Assembly: GCA_035433705.1 (NCBI GenBank)
Contig: DAORVK010000008.1
Span: 1 to 64,000 of the forward strand
Direction of reading: 5' to 3'
DNA: 64,000 nt
Source of the DNA: CADEFQ01 sp035433705
GTDB taxonomy: Bacteria > Pseudomonadota > Gammaproteobacteria > Steroidobacterales > Steroidobacteraceae
The notes beneath the pieces are model-generated. The model was not told the origin of the DNA. It saw only the letters and a list, made by a program, of their open reading frames with translations, and did not search any database. Numbering within the stretch: the stretch's first letter is position 1; every line of letters starts with the position of its first letter. Position numbers and translations under genes: made by a program. Shown here in pieces: positions 8,670-16,411 of the stretch.

Positions 8670-10028
8670 TCAGCCCTCCCCGCCGAAGCGCCCGCCAGAG
8701 GCGCTGGCCGCCTTCGGCGGCATCAGCACGCCGACCGTGCGATGGCGTGCGTCGAGCAGCTCTTTCGCCGCCGTGCGGATGTCATCGCGCGTGACGCGCG
8801 CAATCTCCGTGGGCAGATCGAAAAGCTTGCGGTAATCGCCGTGCATCACTTCATATTCACCGAGGAGGCGCGCCTTGCCGTTGATGGTGGCAAGTTGCTG
8901 GAAGTAGGCGACATTCGTGAGGTTGCGGGCACGCGCGAGTTCGCCTTCGGTCACGCCATCTTTCACGAGCCTGGCGAACTCCGCGTCGATCGCCGCTTCA
9001 ACAACGGCCGGGTCGCCGCCCTCGGGCAGCGTCACGAACACCCAGAAGAGGCCCGGATCAAAGCCTTCCTGCAGATAGGCGTCGACACTCACGGCGAGCT
9101 TCTTTTCCTCGACGAGCGTACGGTGCAGCCGCGAGGCGTCGCCCTCCGCGAGGATCGTCGCGAGCAGGCCGAGCGTGACATTGCGCGGGTCGTCTGCCTT
9201 CGGCGCCTTGTACGCAAGTTGCAGCAACGGTGTCTGCGCCCGGCGTTCGACGGTCACGCGCTTCTCGCCCGGCTGCACGGGTTCGACGGTGCGCACTGCG
9301 GGCGGTGCCGCCTGGCGCGGGATCGGCGCGAGAAATTTCCGCGCGAGCGCGAACACCTGCTCCGGATCGACGTCGCCCGCGACGACGAACGTGCAGTTGT
9401 TCGGCGCGTAGTAGGTCTTGAAGAATTTCTGCAGGTCGGCGAGAGTCCAGCCCTCGATGTCCGACGGCCAGCCGATGGTCGGAATATGGTACGGGTGCGC
9501 GGCGAAGGCCGTGCTCTGCACCTGCTCCGCGAGGAAGCCGTTGTTGTCGTCCTCGACGCGCAGGCGCCGCTCCGAATACACCACACCGCGCTCGCTCTCG
9601 ACCACCTTCGGGTCGAATGCGAGATGGCCGATGCGATCACCCTCGAGGTCGAACACGATTTCGAGCGCAGTCTTCGGGAACCAGTCCATGTAGGTCGTCA
9701 GATCATCCGAGGTCGTCGCGTTGTTGGAGCCACCCTGCGCCTCCATCTCGCGATCGAAATCGCCGGGGGGACGCCGCTCGGTGCCGTTGAACATCATGTG
9801 CTCGAAGAAATGCGCCAATCCCGTGATGCCGGGCGCCTCGTTGCGACTGCCGGCGCGCACATAATTGTAGAGTGCGACATTCGGGATATCGTGGTCCGGC
9901 CACACGATAACGCGCAATCCGTTGTCGAGCGTCAGGGCCCGGAGCTCGTCTGGCACAGCGGCCTCTGCCGCTGCAAGCGCAAGTAGGGCGAGCACGGCCA
10001 AGGCGCCGCTGGCGATTTTCAGGTGCAC
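8670..10028 (-). CDS. M16 family zinc metallopeptidase, catalytic subunit
   Basis: About 452 residues from the GTG at 10026-10028. The inverted zinc motif HFFEHM is intact, with the downstream glutamate in the segment KVVESERGVVYSERR. A signal peptide (HLKIASGALAVLALLALAAAEA) begins right after the GTG. An upstream TTG at 10082 would add 18 residues but would place the signal peptide internally. A TACAAT hexamer ends six bases before the GTG, so the message may start at the start codon. It forms an operon with the zinc-less partner downstream and is divergent from the sigma-factor gene at 10093. M16 enzymes degrade short peptides; the natural substrate is unknown. Confidence 0.9.
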   Translation of the reverse strand: MHLKIASGALAVLALLALAAAEAAVPDELRALTLDNGLRVIVWPDHDIPNVALYNYVRAGSRNEAPGITGLAHFFEHMMFNGTERRPPGDFDREMEAQGGSNNATTSDDLTTYMDWFPKTALEIVFDLEGDRIGHLAFDPKVVESERGVVYSERRLRVEDDNNGFLAEQVQSTAFAAHPYHIPTIGWPSDIEGWTLADLQKFFKTYYAPNNCTFVVAGDVDPEQVFALARKFLAPIPRQAAPPAVRTVEPVQPGEKRVTVERRAQTPLLQLAYKAPKADDPRNVTLGLLATILAEGDASRLHRTLVEEKKLAVSVDAYLQEGFDPGLFWVFVTLPEGGDPAVVEAAIDAEFARLVKDGVTEGELARARNLTNVAYFQQLATINGKARLLGEYEVMHGDYRKLFDLPTEIARVTRDDIRTAAKELLDARHRTVGVLMPPKAASASGGRFGGEG

Positions 10029-10034
10029 CGTGCC

Positions 10035-10040
10035 ATTGTA
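10035..10040 (-). promoter_or_regulatory. -10 hexamer TACAAT for the M16 pair
   Basis: TACAAT on the minus strand, six bases upstream of the GTG start, would put transcription initiation at or next to base 10028. No convincing -35 sequence or ribosome site is visible between it and the gene, which fits a leaderless transcript. Inferred, not proven. Confidence 0.45.
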
Positions 10041-10092
10041 GCCGCCACGCTGTCCGATTCGGTAAGGTGGGCGCTCCGGCAAGGGGAATACC

Positions 10093-10671
10093 GTGTCCGC
10101 TGCGCTCGACAGCTGGTTCGCCCGTGAGATTCTCGTGCACGAGCAGTCGCTCGAGCGCTACCTGCGCCGCTGCTGGCCGCATCGCGACGACGTGCACGAC
10201 CTGCGCCAGGACATCTATGTCCGCGTCTACGAGGCCGCCGGCAAGGCGTTGCCCACCGCGCCGAAGTCCTTCCTTTTCACGACCGCCCGCAACCTGATGA
10301 CCGACCGGCTGCGGCGTGCCAAGGTCGTGCCGATTTTCACAGTGGGTGATTTCGACGGCTTGAACGTCTTGGTAGAGGACGATTCGCTCGAACACGTCAG
10401 CGGTCGCCAGGCGCTCGCCCGTCTCGCTGCAGCGTTCGACAGGCTGCCCGATCGCTGCCGGGAAGCCGTGTGGCTGCGCCGGGTCGAGGACCTGCCGCAG
10501 AAGGCGGTGGCGCAGCGTATGGGTGTCAGCGAAAAGACAGTGGAGAAACACCTCGCAAAGGGCGTGCGGCAGATGGCGGCCTGGTACTACGGCGGACAGC
10601 CCGTGGCACCGACCGGCATCGCACGCGAGATCAGCGATGACGATGGATTCACACGACAGCAGGCGGATTGA
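10093..10671 (+). CDS. ECF RNA polymerase sigma factor, FecI type
   Basis: 192 residues with sigma region 2 (LERYLRRCWPHRDDVHDLRQDIYVRVYEA) and region 4 (LPDRCREAVWLRRVEDLPQKAVAQRMGVSEKTVEKHL). The RVED-LPQKAVAQRMGVSEKTVEKHL wording is typical of iron-starvation/FecI-like sigmas. GTG start with AAGGGG just upstream. The next genes encode a FecR-type regulator and a TonB-dependent receptor with a signalling domain, the classic order for cell-surface signalling: a ligand at the outer-membrane receptor is reported through FecR and releases this sigma factor. Confidence 0.93.
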   Translation: MSAALDSWFAREILVHEQSLERYLRRCWPHRDDVHDLRQDIYVRVYEAAGKALPTAPKSFLFTTARNLMTDRLRRAKVVPIFTVGDFDGLNVLVEDDSLEHVSGRQALARLAAAFDRLPDRCREAVWLRRVEDLPQKAVAQRMGVSEKTVEKHLAKGVRQMAAWYYGGQPVAPTGIAREISDDDGFTRQQAD

Positions 10672-11686
10672 ACACGAAGCGGCCGCGTGGCTCGCGCGGC
10701 GCGACAGTAGCGCCTGGACAGAACGCGACGAAGCCGAGCTCGGCGCGTGGATCGAAGCGTCCACCGCGCGTCGTGTCGCCTTTCTGCGCCTCGAAGCCGC
10801 ATGGGCGGCATGCGGACGCCTGAAGGCCCTCGGTGCAGGCGTCCGTTCCGGCGCCGTTCCCCCTCGCAAACAGTGGAGCAGCCTGCCCTCGGTCCGCGAC
10901 ACGACCCCCGCCGATTGCACGCCGCCACTTGCAGGTGCGCGGCGCCTCCGCGCCGCCTGGGCGGGCGCCGCGCTCGCGGCTCTCATCGTCGGCGGTACCC
11001 TGGGGTGGGGATGGCAGGTGTATGTCGCAAGCGAAGAGGCCTCGTACACCACCCGGGCTGGCGAGATGCGCACGATCACGCTCGCCGATGGCAGTCGGGC
11101 CACCTTGAGCAGCGACAGCGCAATCGACGTGCGCCTCAGTCACCGCGATCGCCGTATCGAGCTGCGGCGGGGCGAGGCATTCTTCTCGGTCGCGCATGAT
11201 GCGACGCGCCCGTTCTTCGTCGCCGTCGGCGGCAGGCGGGCCGTCGCCGTCGGCACCCGCTTCGCGGTGCGTCGCGATCCCGATGAAATGCGCATCGTGG
11301 TCACCGAGGGCAGCGTGCGCCTCGAAGCCCAGCCGCCGCGCGACGGGTCGCCCGTGCCGAGCGCATTGCTGACCGCTGGCAGTATCGCGACTGCGCATGG
11401 CAGCAGCGTGCTCGTGCGCGCCGGGTCGGTGGCCGACGCCGAGCGCATCCTCTCGTGGCGCAGCGGCTATCTCACTTTCCACGATACTTCGCTCGAAACC
11501 GCAGTGGCCGAGTTCAATCGCTACGGCTCGCAGCGACTCGTCATCGGCGATACAGCCACAGGGCTGTTACGGATTGGCGGCAATTTCCGCTGGTCGAACT
11601 CCGAGGCTTTCGTGCGGCTGCTCGAGAGTGGCTTCAACATTCGCGTCGAGCGCCTTCCCGACCGCATCGTGCTTCACAGCAGGTAA
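10637..11686 (+). CDS. FecR-type anti-sigma/sigma regulator
   Basis: 349 residues from ATG 10637 (a second ATG at 10643 is equally possible). The gene overlaps the sigma gene by about 35 bp, indicating translational coupling. The N-terminal cytoplasmic part has the FecR DUF4880-like opening (AAAWLARRDSSAWTERDEAELGAWIEAS). One transmembrane span follows (WAGAALAALIVGGTLGWGW), then the periplasmic FecR domain (TTRAGEMRTITLADGSRATLSSDSAI, RRGEAFFSVAH, VAVGTRFAVR). The C-terminus looks like an STN-interacting domain (FRWSNSEAFVRLLESGFNI). It is predicted to bind the receptor signalling domain in the periplasm and the sigma factor in the cytoplasm. Confidence 0.93.
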   Translation: MTMDSHDSRRIEHEAAAWLARRDSSAWTERDEAELGAWIEASTARRVAFLRLEAAWAACGRLKALGAGVRSGAVPPRKQWSSLPSVRDTTPADCTPPLAGARRLRAAWAGAALAALIVGGTLGWGWQVYVASEEASYTTRAGEMRTITLADGSRATLSSDSAIDVRLSHRDRRIELRRGEAFFSVAHDATRPFFVAVGGRRAVAVGTRFAVRRDPDEMRIVVTEGSVRLEAQPPRDGSPVPSALLTAGSIATAHGSSVLVRAGSVADAERILSWRSGYLTFHDTSLETAVAEFNRYGSQRLVIGDTATGLLRIGGNFRWSNSEAFVRLLESGFNIRVERLPDRIVLHSR

Positions 11687-11743
11687 GCGGGGGATTTGCC
11701 GCAGTCGTTCGTCTTGTTCAAGGGTCAAGGGGAGAAAGTGCAG

Positions 11744-14700
11744 ATGTCGACCAAGATTCGCCGGTGGCTGTCGGGCCTTGCCAGTTTCGCAGTATTGGCC
11801 GCGGGAGCACAGGCTGCCTCCGCATCCATTGACTTGCCTGCAGGCGAGCTGGTCGCCGCGCTCGATTCGCTCGCGCAACAGACCGGCGTCCAGTTCGTCT
11901 ATCGCGCCGATCAGTTGAAGGGCGTACACACGGCCGGCGTGCAGAACGCGCTGTCCGCGGACGCCGCGCTCGATCATCTGCTGCTCGGCAGCGGCTTCGG
12001 TCCGCGCCGCGAAACCTCGGGCGCAGTCGTCATCGTCAGGAACGATGGCCCGCGCCGCGCTCCGGCCCGCGCGCAAACCAGCGAGACCCTCGGCGGAGCG
12101 GGGGGACCCTCGCCCCGGCAGGAAGCGGCCCCGTCCGAACTCGAAGTCGTACAGGTCACGGGATCGCGCATCGCACGCACTGCCGTCGAAGGCCCCTCGC
12201 CGATCACCGTGATCACCGCGGGCGACATCCAGGCTGCGGGCTTCACCGCCGTGCCCGAACTGTTGCGCTCGATCACGCAGAACGGCGGCGAGACACAGAG
12301 CCAGCAGTCATCGAGCGGCGCCGACTTCTCGCCCGGCGCACAACAGGTCGACCTGCGAGGCCTCGGGCCGAACCACACGCTCGTGCTCGTCAACGGCCGC
12401 CGCATCGCCGACTTTCCGCTGCCCTTCAAGGGGCGCAGCAACTTCACTGATGTCTCGAACATCCCGCTCGGCATGGTCGACCGCGTTGAAGTGCTCACCG
12501 GTAGCGCCTCCGCGGTGTACGGTTCAGACGCCATCGCAGGTGTCGTGAACTTCATTCTGAAGAAGAAGCCCGACGGCACATCGATCAACCTCCGCTATGG
12601 CGATGCCACGCGGGGCGACAACGAGTCGTACCACCTCGATGTCTCCTCAGGAATCGAGCGCGGCGCCTTCACTGCCGTCTTCGGCGCCGAGTTGCTCGAC
12701 CAGCGGCCGCTGTGGGCATTTGACCGCAGCATCCAGGACTCGACGCTCGACGGCCCGACCGCGCGATCACGCATTGCCCGCCGCGCGTTTCTGCGCACCA
12801 ACTGGTACGACGAATATCTCGACCCCGGCCAGGCGACCTGCAATGCGCTCGCCTCCCAGAACGGCGGGAGCACGTTCTACGCGGTGCGCCCGGGCTGGGG
12901 AATCGACGGTGACGACGGCTTCTACTGCGGCAGCAACGAGTCGATCGGCTACGGCACGATCATCAGTGAGCGCAAGGGCGTGAACGCCTACGGCTCGCTC
13001 AACTACGATCTTGCCAACGGCCATCGCTGGTTCGCCGACCTCCAGGCTGGCTACCACAAGCTCGCGCTCTATCGTGATGTCACCAGCTGGAGCTACATGG
13101 CGCCTGATGGCAACGAGGAAGGCTATTTCTACAATCAGGCAACCGACGACGTCGAATACTGGCAGCGGCAATTCTCGCCGGAGGAGATGGGCGGCCTCGG
13201 TCGCGGCATGATCCGCAACAACCAGACCACCTTCAGCCTCACGACAGGTTTCGCCGGCGATCTCCCGAAAGACTGGACCTACGAACTGGCGCTGAGCCAT
13301 TCGCAGTACACCGCAACGATCAGCTGGCCACAGATCGTGGCGGGAGCCGCCAACGAACTGTTCCTCGGCCCGCAGCTCGGCGTGGACGACGACGGATTCC
13401 CGATCTTCAACGCCGACCCCTCGCGCCTCTACACGCCGCTCTCCCGTGCCGAATACGACTCGATCGGCACGAAAACGACTTACCACCCCGAATCGCGCAC
13501 CGACACGCTCGCGCTCACTCTCGGTAACGCGGCGCTCTTCAACCTCCCGGCGGGGCCGGTCGGCTTCGCGGGCGTCATCGAAGCCGGCAATCAGGCCTAT
13601 GACCTCAACCCCGACCCGCTCGCGACACAGTATTACTACTACAGCTGGAAGGACTCCGACGGCCACGGCAGCCGCAACCGCTGGGCCGCTGCGGGCGAGT
13701 TGCGCGCGCCGCTGCTCGAGGGCGTGAATCTCAGCGTGGCCGGCCGCTACGACCAGTATCACTATGCAGGCAACGAGGTCGGCAAGTTCACGTACAACGC
13801 GGGCCTCGAGTGGCGCCCGCTGAAGTCGCTCCTGCTGCGGGGCTCCTACGGTACGGCCTTCCGCGCGGCCGACCTGCATTACGTGTTCTCCGGCCCCGGC
13901 AACGACGAGACTTCGGGCCTCGACTACTACACCTGCCTCTCGGACGACCCCGGCGAATCGGACTGCTCCGACTACGACGAGAACCTGATCCGCTCGCGCG
14001 AGGGCAACCGCAACCTCGACCCCGAGACCAGCACCTCGTGGACCGCCGGACTCGTCTGGTCACCGACCACAAGTTTCGACGTGACAGTGGATTATTTCGA
14101 CATCCGGATGCGCGACCAGGTGCAGGACATGAGCGTCGATGCGATCCTGCGCGACGAGGCGAGCTGCCGCCTCGGTGATCTCGATCCGTCCTCGCCAACC
14201 TGCGTCGACGCGATCGCGCGCATTACGCGGATCAACGGGGACCTGTACGGCATCTTCGTGAACCCGGTGAACGTCGCCCGTGAAACGACCAGCGGGCTCG
14301 ACGTGAGCGCGCAGTACCGGCTCGCGACGCGCATCGGCGACTGGCGACTGTCGGCCAGCCACACGTGGGTGAACGAACACGAGTTCCAGCAGTTCCGCGG
14401 CGACCCGATCGAGGATGAGTTCGCGATCAATAGCGGCTTCGACATCCCGCGCACGAAGTCGAGTGCCACCCTCAGCTGGCAGTACGGTGGCTGGGCTGCC
14501 AGCCTGCACGGCGAGCGTCTCGGCAAGCTGCCGAACTCGGACTCCTACGATCAGGTCTACGACCCGGAGGATGGCGGCAGCCCATGGATCGATGCCACCT
14601 GGCGCTACAACACGTCGGCGAGCTACACCTTCGGTGAGTCGATGCGGGTCGCGCTCACCATCGACAATCTCACTGACAAGATGCCGCCGAAAGACCCGAC

Positions 14701-14803
14701 CTACACGGCCTATCCCTATTACGACGTGTCGTGGTTCGACTCGGTCGGGAGAACCTACTTCCTGACCTTCACGTACAAGTTCGGTGACCAGCCGCTGCAG
14801 TAG
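11744..14803 (+). CDS. TonB-dependent outer-membrane receptor with N-terminal signalling (STN) domain
   Basis: 1019 residues from ATG 11744, preceded by AAGGGGAGAAAG. After the signal peptide (LASFAVLAAGAQAASA) comes an STN domain (IDLPAGELVAALDSLAQQTG). The plug follows (VVQVTGSRIARTAVEGPSPI, VDLRGLGPNHTLVLVNGRR, VEVLTGSASAVYGSDAIAGV), then a long beta barrel ending in aromatic-rich strands (FTYKFGDQPLQ). The STN domain couples ligand uptake to the adjacent FecR and sigma factor. The substrate is not evident: this subclass takes up iron complexes, peptides or glycans. No transport enzymes or degradative genes flank the operon to hint at it. Confidence 0.93.
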   Translation: MSTKIRRWLSGLASFAVLAAGAQAASASIDLPAGELVAALDSLAQQTGVQFVYRADQLKGVHTAGVQNALSADAALDHLLLGSGFGPRRETSGAVVIVRNDGPRRAPARAQTSETLGGAGGPSPRQEAAPSELEVVQVTGSRIARTAVEGPSPITVITAGDIQAAGFTAVPELLRSITQNGGETQSQQSSSGADFSPGAQQVDLRGLGPNHTLVLVNGRRIADFPLPFKGRSNFTDVSNIPLGMVDRVEVLTGSASAVYGSDAIAGVVNFILKKKPDGTSINLRYGDATRGDNESYHLDVSSGIERGAFTAVFGAELLDQRPLWAFDRSIQDSTLDGPTARSRIARRAFLRTNWYDEYLDPGQATCNALASQNGGSTFYAVRPGWGIDGDDGFYCGSNESIGYGTIISERKGVNAYGSLNYDLANGHRWFADLQAGYHKLALYRDVTSWSYMAPDGNEEGYFYNQATDDVEYWQRQFSPEEMGGLGRGMIRNNQTTFSLTTGFAGDLPKDWTYELALSHSQYTATISWPQIVAGAANELFLGPQLGVDDDGFPIFNADPSRLYTPLSRAEYDSIGTKTTYHPESRTDTLALTLGNAALFNLPAGPVGFAGVIEAGNQAYDLNPDPLATQYYYYSWKDSDGHGSRNRWAAAGELRAPLLEGVNLSVAGRYDQYHYAGNEVGKFTYNAGLEWRPLKSLLLRGSYGTAFRAADLHYVFSGPGNDETSGLDYYTCLSDDPGESDCSDYDENLIRSREGNRNLDPETSTSWTAGLVWSPTTSFDVTVDYFDIRMRDQVQDMSVDAILRDEASCRLGDLDPSSPTCVDAIARITRINGDLYGIFVNPVNVARETTSGLDVSAQYRLATRIGDWRLSASHTWVNEHEFQQFRGDPIEDEFAINSGFDIPRTKSSATLSWQYGGWAASLHGERLGKLPNSDSYDQVYDPEDGGSPWIDATWRYNTSASYTFGESMRVALTIDNLTDKMPPKDPTYTAYPYYDVSWFDSVGRTYFLTFTYKFGDQPLQ

Positions 14804-14825
14804 GCGCGCTGCGGACAATAAAAAA

Positions 14826-14850
14826 GCCGCGGGAGCGTAGCTCCCGCGGC
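14826..14850 (-). terminator. intrinsic terminator, minus-strand orientation
   Basis: An 11-bp perfect stem GCCGCGGGAGC / GCTCCCGCGGC with a 3-base loop. On the minus strand it is followed directly by a T-rich run (complement of bases 14815-14825, AATAAAAAA on the plus strand). There is no T run on the plus side, so it ends leftward transcription. The nearest clear leftward gene, the SPOR lipoprotein, ends 360 bp upstream. Confidence 0.8.
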
Positions 14851-15210
14851 TGAGGTCAGCGAACACCGGGGAAGTTGTTCGCGGATGAGATCGGGTCGAT
14901 CAGTCCTGCGCGCCCCGGAAGCAGCGTGCGCCGGAGAGCGCGTAAGCCTTCGCCACGCAGTGCGCGCGCGCGACTCGTGCATCGACGCGGTTCTGCAGTA
15001 GCGCACCGTTGCTTGCTGCAAGCAGCAGCGCGACCGGCCAATGGCGGACGCAATCGCTGGGGCGCAGCGCGGGCATCAGGAGTGTCAGGGTGCGAGTGCT
15101 CATCGACACCTGAGGAAAGAGCAAGGCGCGTGCCAAAAGACGCGCCCTTGGTAATCAGTGTGTTATGCGGGCCTCGCGTCGCGCGTGACGGCCCCCGGTG
15201 ACATTGGGCG
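14851..15210. other. 360-bp region with no firm gene
   Basis: It lies between the leftward terminator and the end of the SPOR lipoprotein gene. It holds a weak leftward open frame (14900-15103) and an imperfect hairpin (15123-15149, arms AAGGCGCGT and ACGCGCCCTT). It may be the 3' untranslated part of the SPOR mRNA or carry a small RNA. I see no tRNA or other recognisable RNA. Confidence 0.5.
14900..15103 (-). CDS. possible small protein, 67 aa, doubtful
   Basis: A leftward frame from ATG 15103 with a weak AGGTG upstream. The product starts STRTLTLLMPALRPSDC and has a hydrophobic patch (WPVALLLAASNGALL) and several cysteines. It lies between the SPOR gene and the leftward terminator, so it could be translated from that transcript. 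There is no family match I recognise, and open frames arise easily in such GC-rich DNA. It is listed only because of the terminator just downstream. Confidence 0.2.
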   Translation of the reverse strand: MSTRTLTLLMPALRPSDCVRHWPVALLLAASNGALLQNRVDARVARAHCVAKAYALSGARCFRGAQD

Positions 15211-15921
15211 TCACTTTCCGACGGGCAGGACTACGACACACGCCTGCCCTTTTGAACGCAGTGCCTCGCAGAGGCTGCGCGACTTCGCCTCGCCTCCAGT
15301 TGCGGCGCGCAGTCGATAGAGCGTACTGCCCCCGCTCTTCACTGCCACCACGGCGGGAGAAAGACCAGCGAGCACGCTGCCATGCGCACGCGCGACGCGC
15401 TCCCATTCCGCATGCGCCTTCGCCTCCGTGCTGAAAGCACCGAGCTGAATGCCGTGCTCGAAGGTCCGCGACGACGGCGTCGCCGGTCGCGGCGCACTCT
15501 GCACAGGTGGCGCGGCCGGTATGGGCGGGACGGTCGTTGCGGGCGATGCAACCGCCGGCGGCGCAGCCGGGCCCGACGCCATGGGCGCACCCGGTGTGGC
15601 TCCTGCCAGCGAGAAATTCTCGACGCGGATGCGCGCTTCCTCCGCCCACTTGCTCTCCGGGTGCTGGCGCAGGTAGGCCTGATAGGCCTCGAGCGTGTCG
15701 GTCGTCGCAGCCTGCTGCCAGTCGCGCTCCTCGCCAAGTTGCTTGACGCGCGTCTCAGCCTGCGCCGCGAGCGGACTGTCGCCGTGCTTTGCGAGGAAGT
15801 CCCCGTAGGCCTCGATCGTGTCCGCTGTCTGTGCAGACTGCCAATCCCGGCGCTCACGGCTGCAGCCCGCAAGGATCGCGATGCACGTCACGAATATCGC
15901 CAAACGTACGTAAGCTGACAT
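15211..15921 (-). CDS. SPOR-domain lipoprotein
   Basis: 236 residues from ATG 15921, with GGAG twelve bases upstream. A lipoprotein signal ends in LAGC (Cys20). Two similar repeats of about 45 residues follow (RDWQSAQTADTIEAYGDFLAKH and RDWQQAATTDTLEAYQAYLRQH), resembling TPR-like YbgF/outer-membrane assembly repeats. Then come a Pro/Ala-rich linker and a C-terminal SPOR domain (FEHGIQLGAFSTEAKAHAEW to KGQACVVVLPV). SPOR domains bind denuded peptidoglycan at division sites, so this is probably an envelope protein acting in cell division or wall turnover. It is divergent from the bactofilin gene, another envelope/cytoskeleton gene, across a 60-bp shared promoter region. Confidence 0.88.
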   Translation of the reverse strand: MSAYVRLAIFVTCIAILAGCSRERRDWQSAQTADTIEAYGDFLAKHGDSPLAAQAETRVKQLGEERDWQQAATTDTLEAYQAYLRQHPESKWAEEARIRVENFSLAGATPGAPMASGPAAPPAVASPATTVPPIPAAPPVQSAPRPATPSSRTFEHGIQLGAFSTEAKAHAEWERVARAHGSVLAGLSPAVVAVKSGGSTLYRLRAATGGEAKSRSLCEALRSKGQACVVVLPVGK

Positions 15922-15955
15922 GAGTCGACGTGCTCCTTCGAACAGGTTCCGCTGA

Positions 15956-15962
15956 TATTCTA
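15956..15962. promoter_or_regulatory. overlapping divergent -10 elements (SPOR lipoprotein / bactofilin)
   Basis: The sequence GATATTCTAGC reads TATTCT (15956-15961) rightward and TAGAAT (15957-15962) leftward. Each gives a start about 20-30 bases ahead of a gene that has its own ribosome site (AGGAGG for the bactofilin, GGAG for the lipoprotein). Neither has an obvious -35. It is suggested as a symmetric bidirectional promoter. Confidence 0.4.
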
Positions 15963-15981
15963 GCGCCAGGAGGACGCACGC

Positions 15982-16377
15982 ATGCCAGATCTGCCCAAGC
16001 GGCGCCTGCTCGATCAGTTCGGCGCTTCGCCCACGTTCATCGCCGAGGGCTGCCGCTTGCAGGGCGATCTCGAGACCCGGGGCCCGCTCGTGCTGTCGGG
16101 CAGCCTCGAAGGCAAGGGCCGTATTGGCGGCGCGATATCGATTTCGGTAGGCGCGCAATGGCACGGTGATGTGCACGCGAAATCCGGCGTGATCGCGGGC
16201 GAAGTGATCGGCAATGTCACGATCGACGACAAGCTCGAGATCGGCGCGACTGCGGTGATCCGCGGCAGCATAGCCGCCAGGTCGCTCGCGATCGCAAACG
16301 GGGCCGTGATCGATGGAGACATCGCCGTCACCGGCACGCAACCGGTCGTGAAGTTCGACGAGAAGCGCAGCGCCTGA
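15982..16377 (+). CDS. bactofilin (polymer-forming cytoskeletal protein)
   Basis: 131 residues made almost entirely of the bactofilin beta-helix: repeated short strands such as CRLQGDLETRGPLVLSGSLEG, GVIAGEVIGNVTIDDKLEIG and AVIRGSIAARSLAIANGAV. Bactofilins self-assemble into nucleotide-free filaments that recruit cell-wall enzymes and shape the cell. AGGAGG lies ten bases upstream of the ATG. The length matches the family. Its neighbour in divergent orientation is a peptidoglycan-binding SPOR lipoprotein, which fits a shared role in the envelope. Confidence 0.9.
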   Translation: MPDLPKRRLLDQFGASPTFIAEGCRLQGDLETRGPLVLSGSLEGKGRIGGAISISVGAQWHGDVHAKSGVIAGEVIGNVTIDDKLEIGATAVIRGSIAARSLAIANGAVIDGDIAVTGTQPVVKFDEKRSA

Positions 16378-16411
16378 TTCTTGCCTTTAGCCCGTCGCCC
16401 GTGGCTCGTCT

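Noticed and set aside
14826..14850. Terminator for the TonB receptor gene
   Set aside because: The T run follows the hairpin only on the minus strand; on the plus strand the stem is preceded by A residues and followed by TGAGG.
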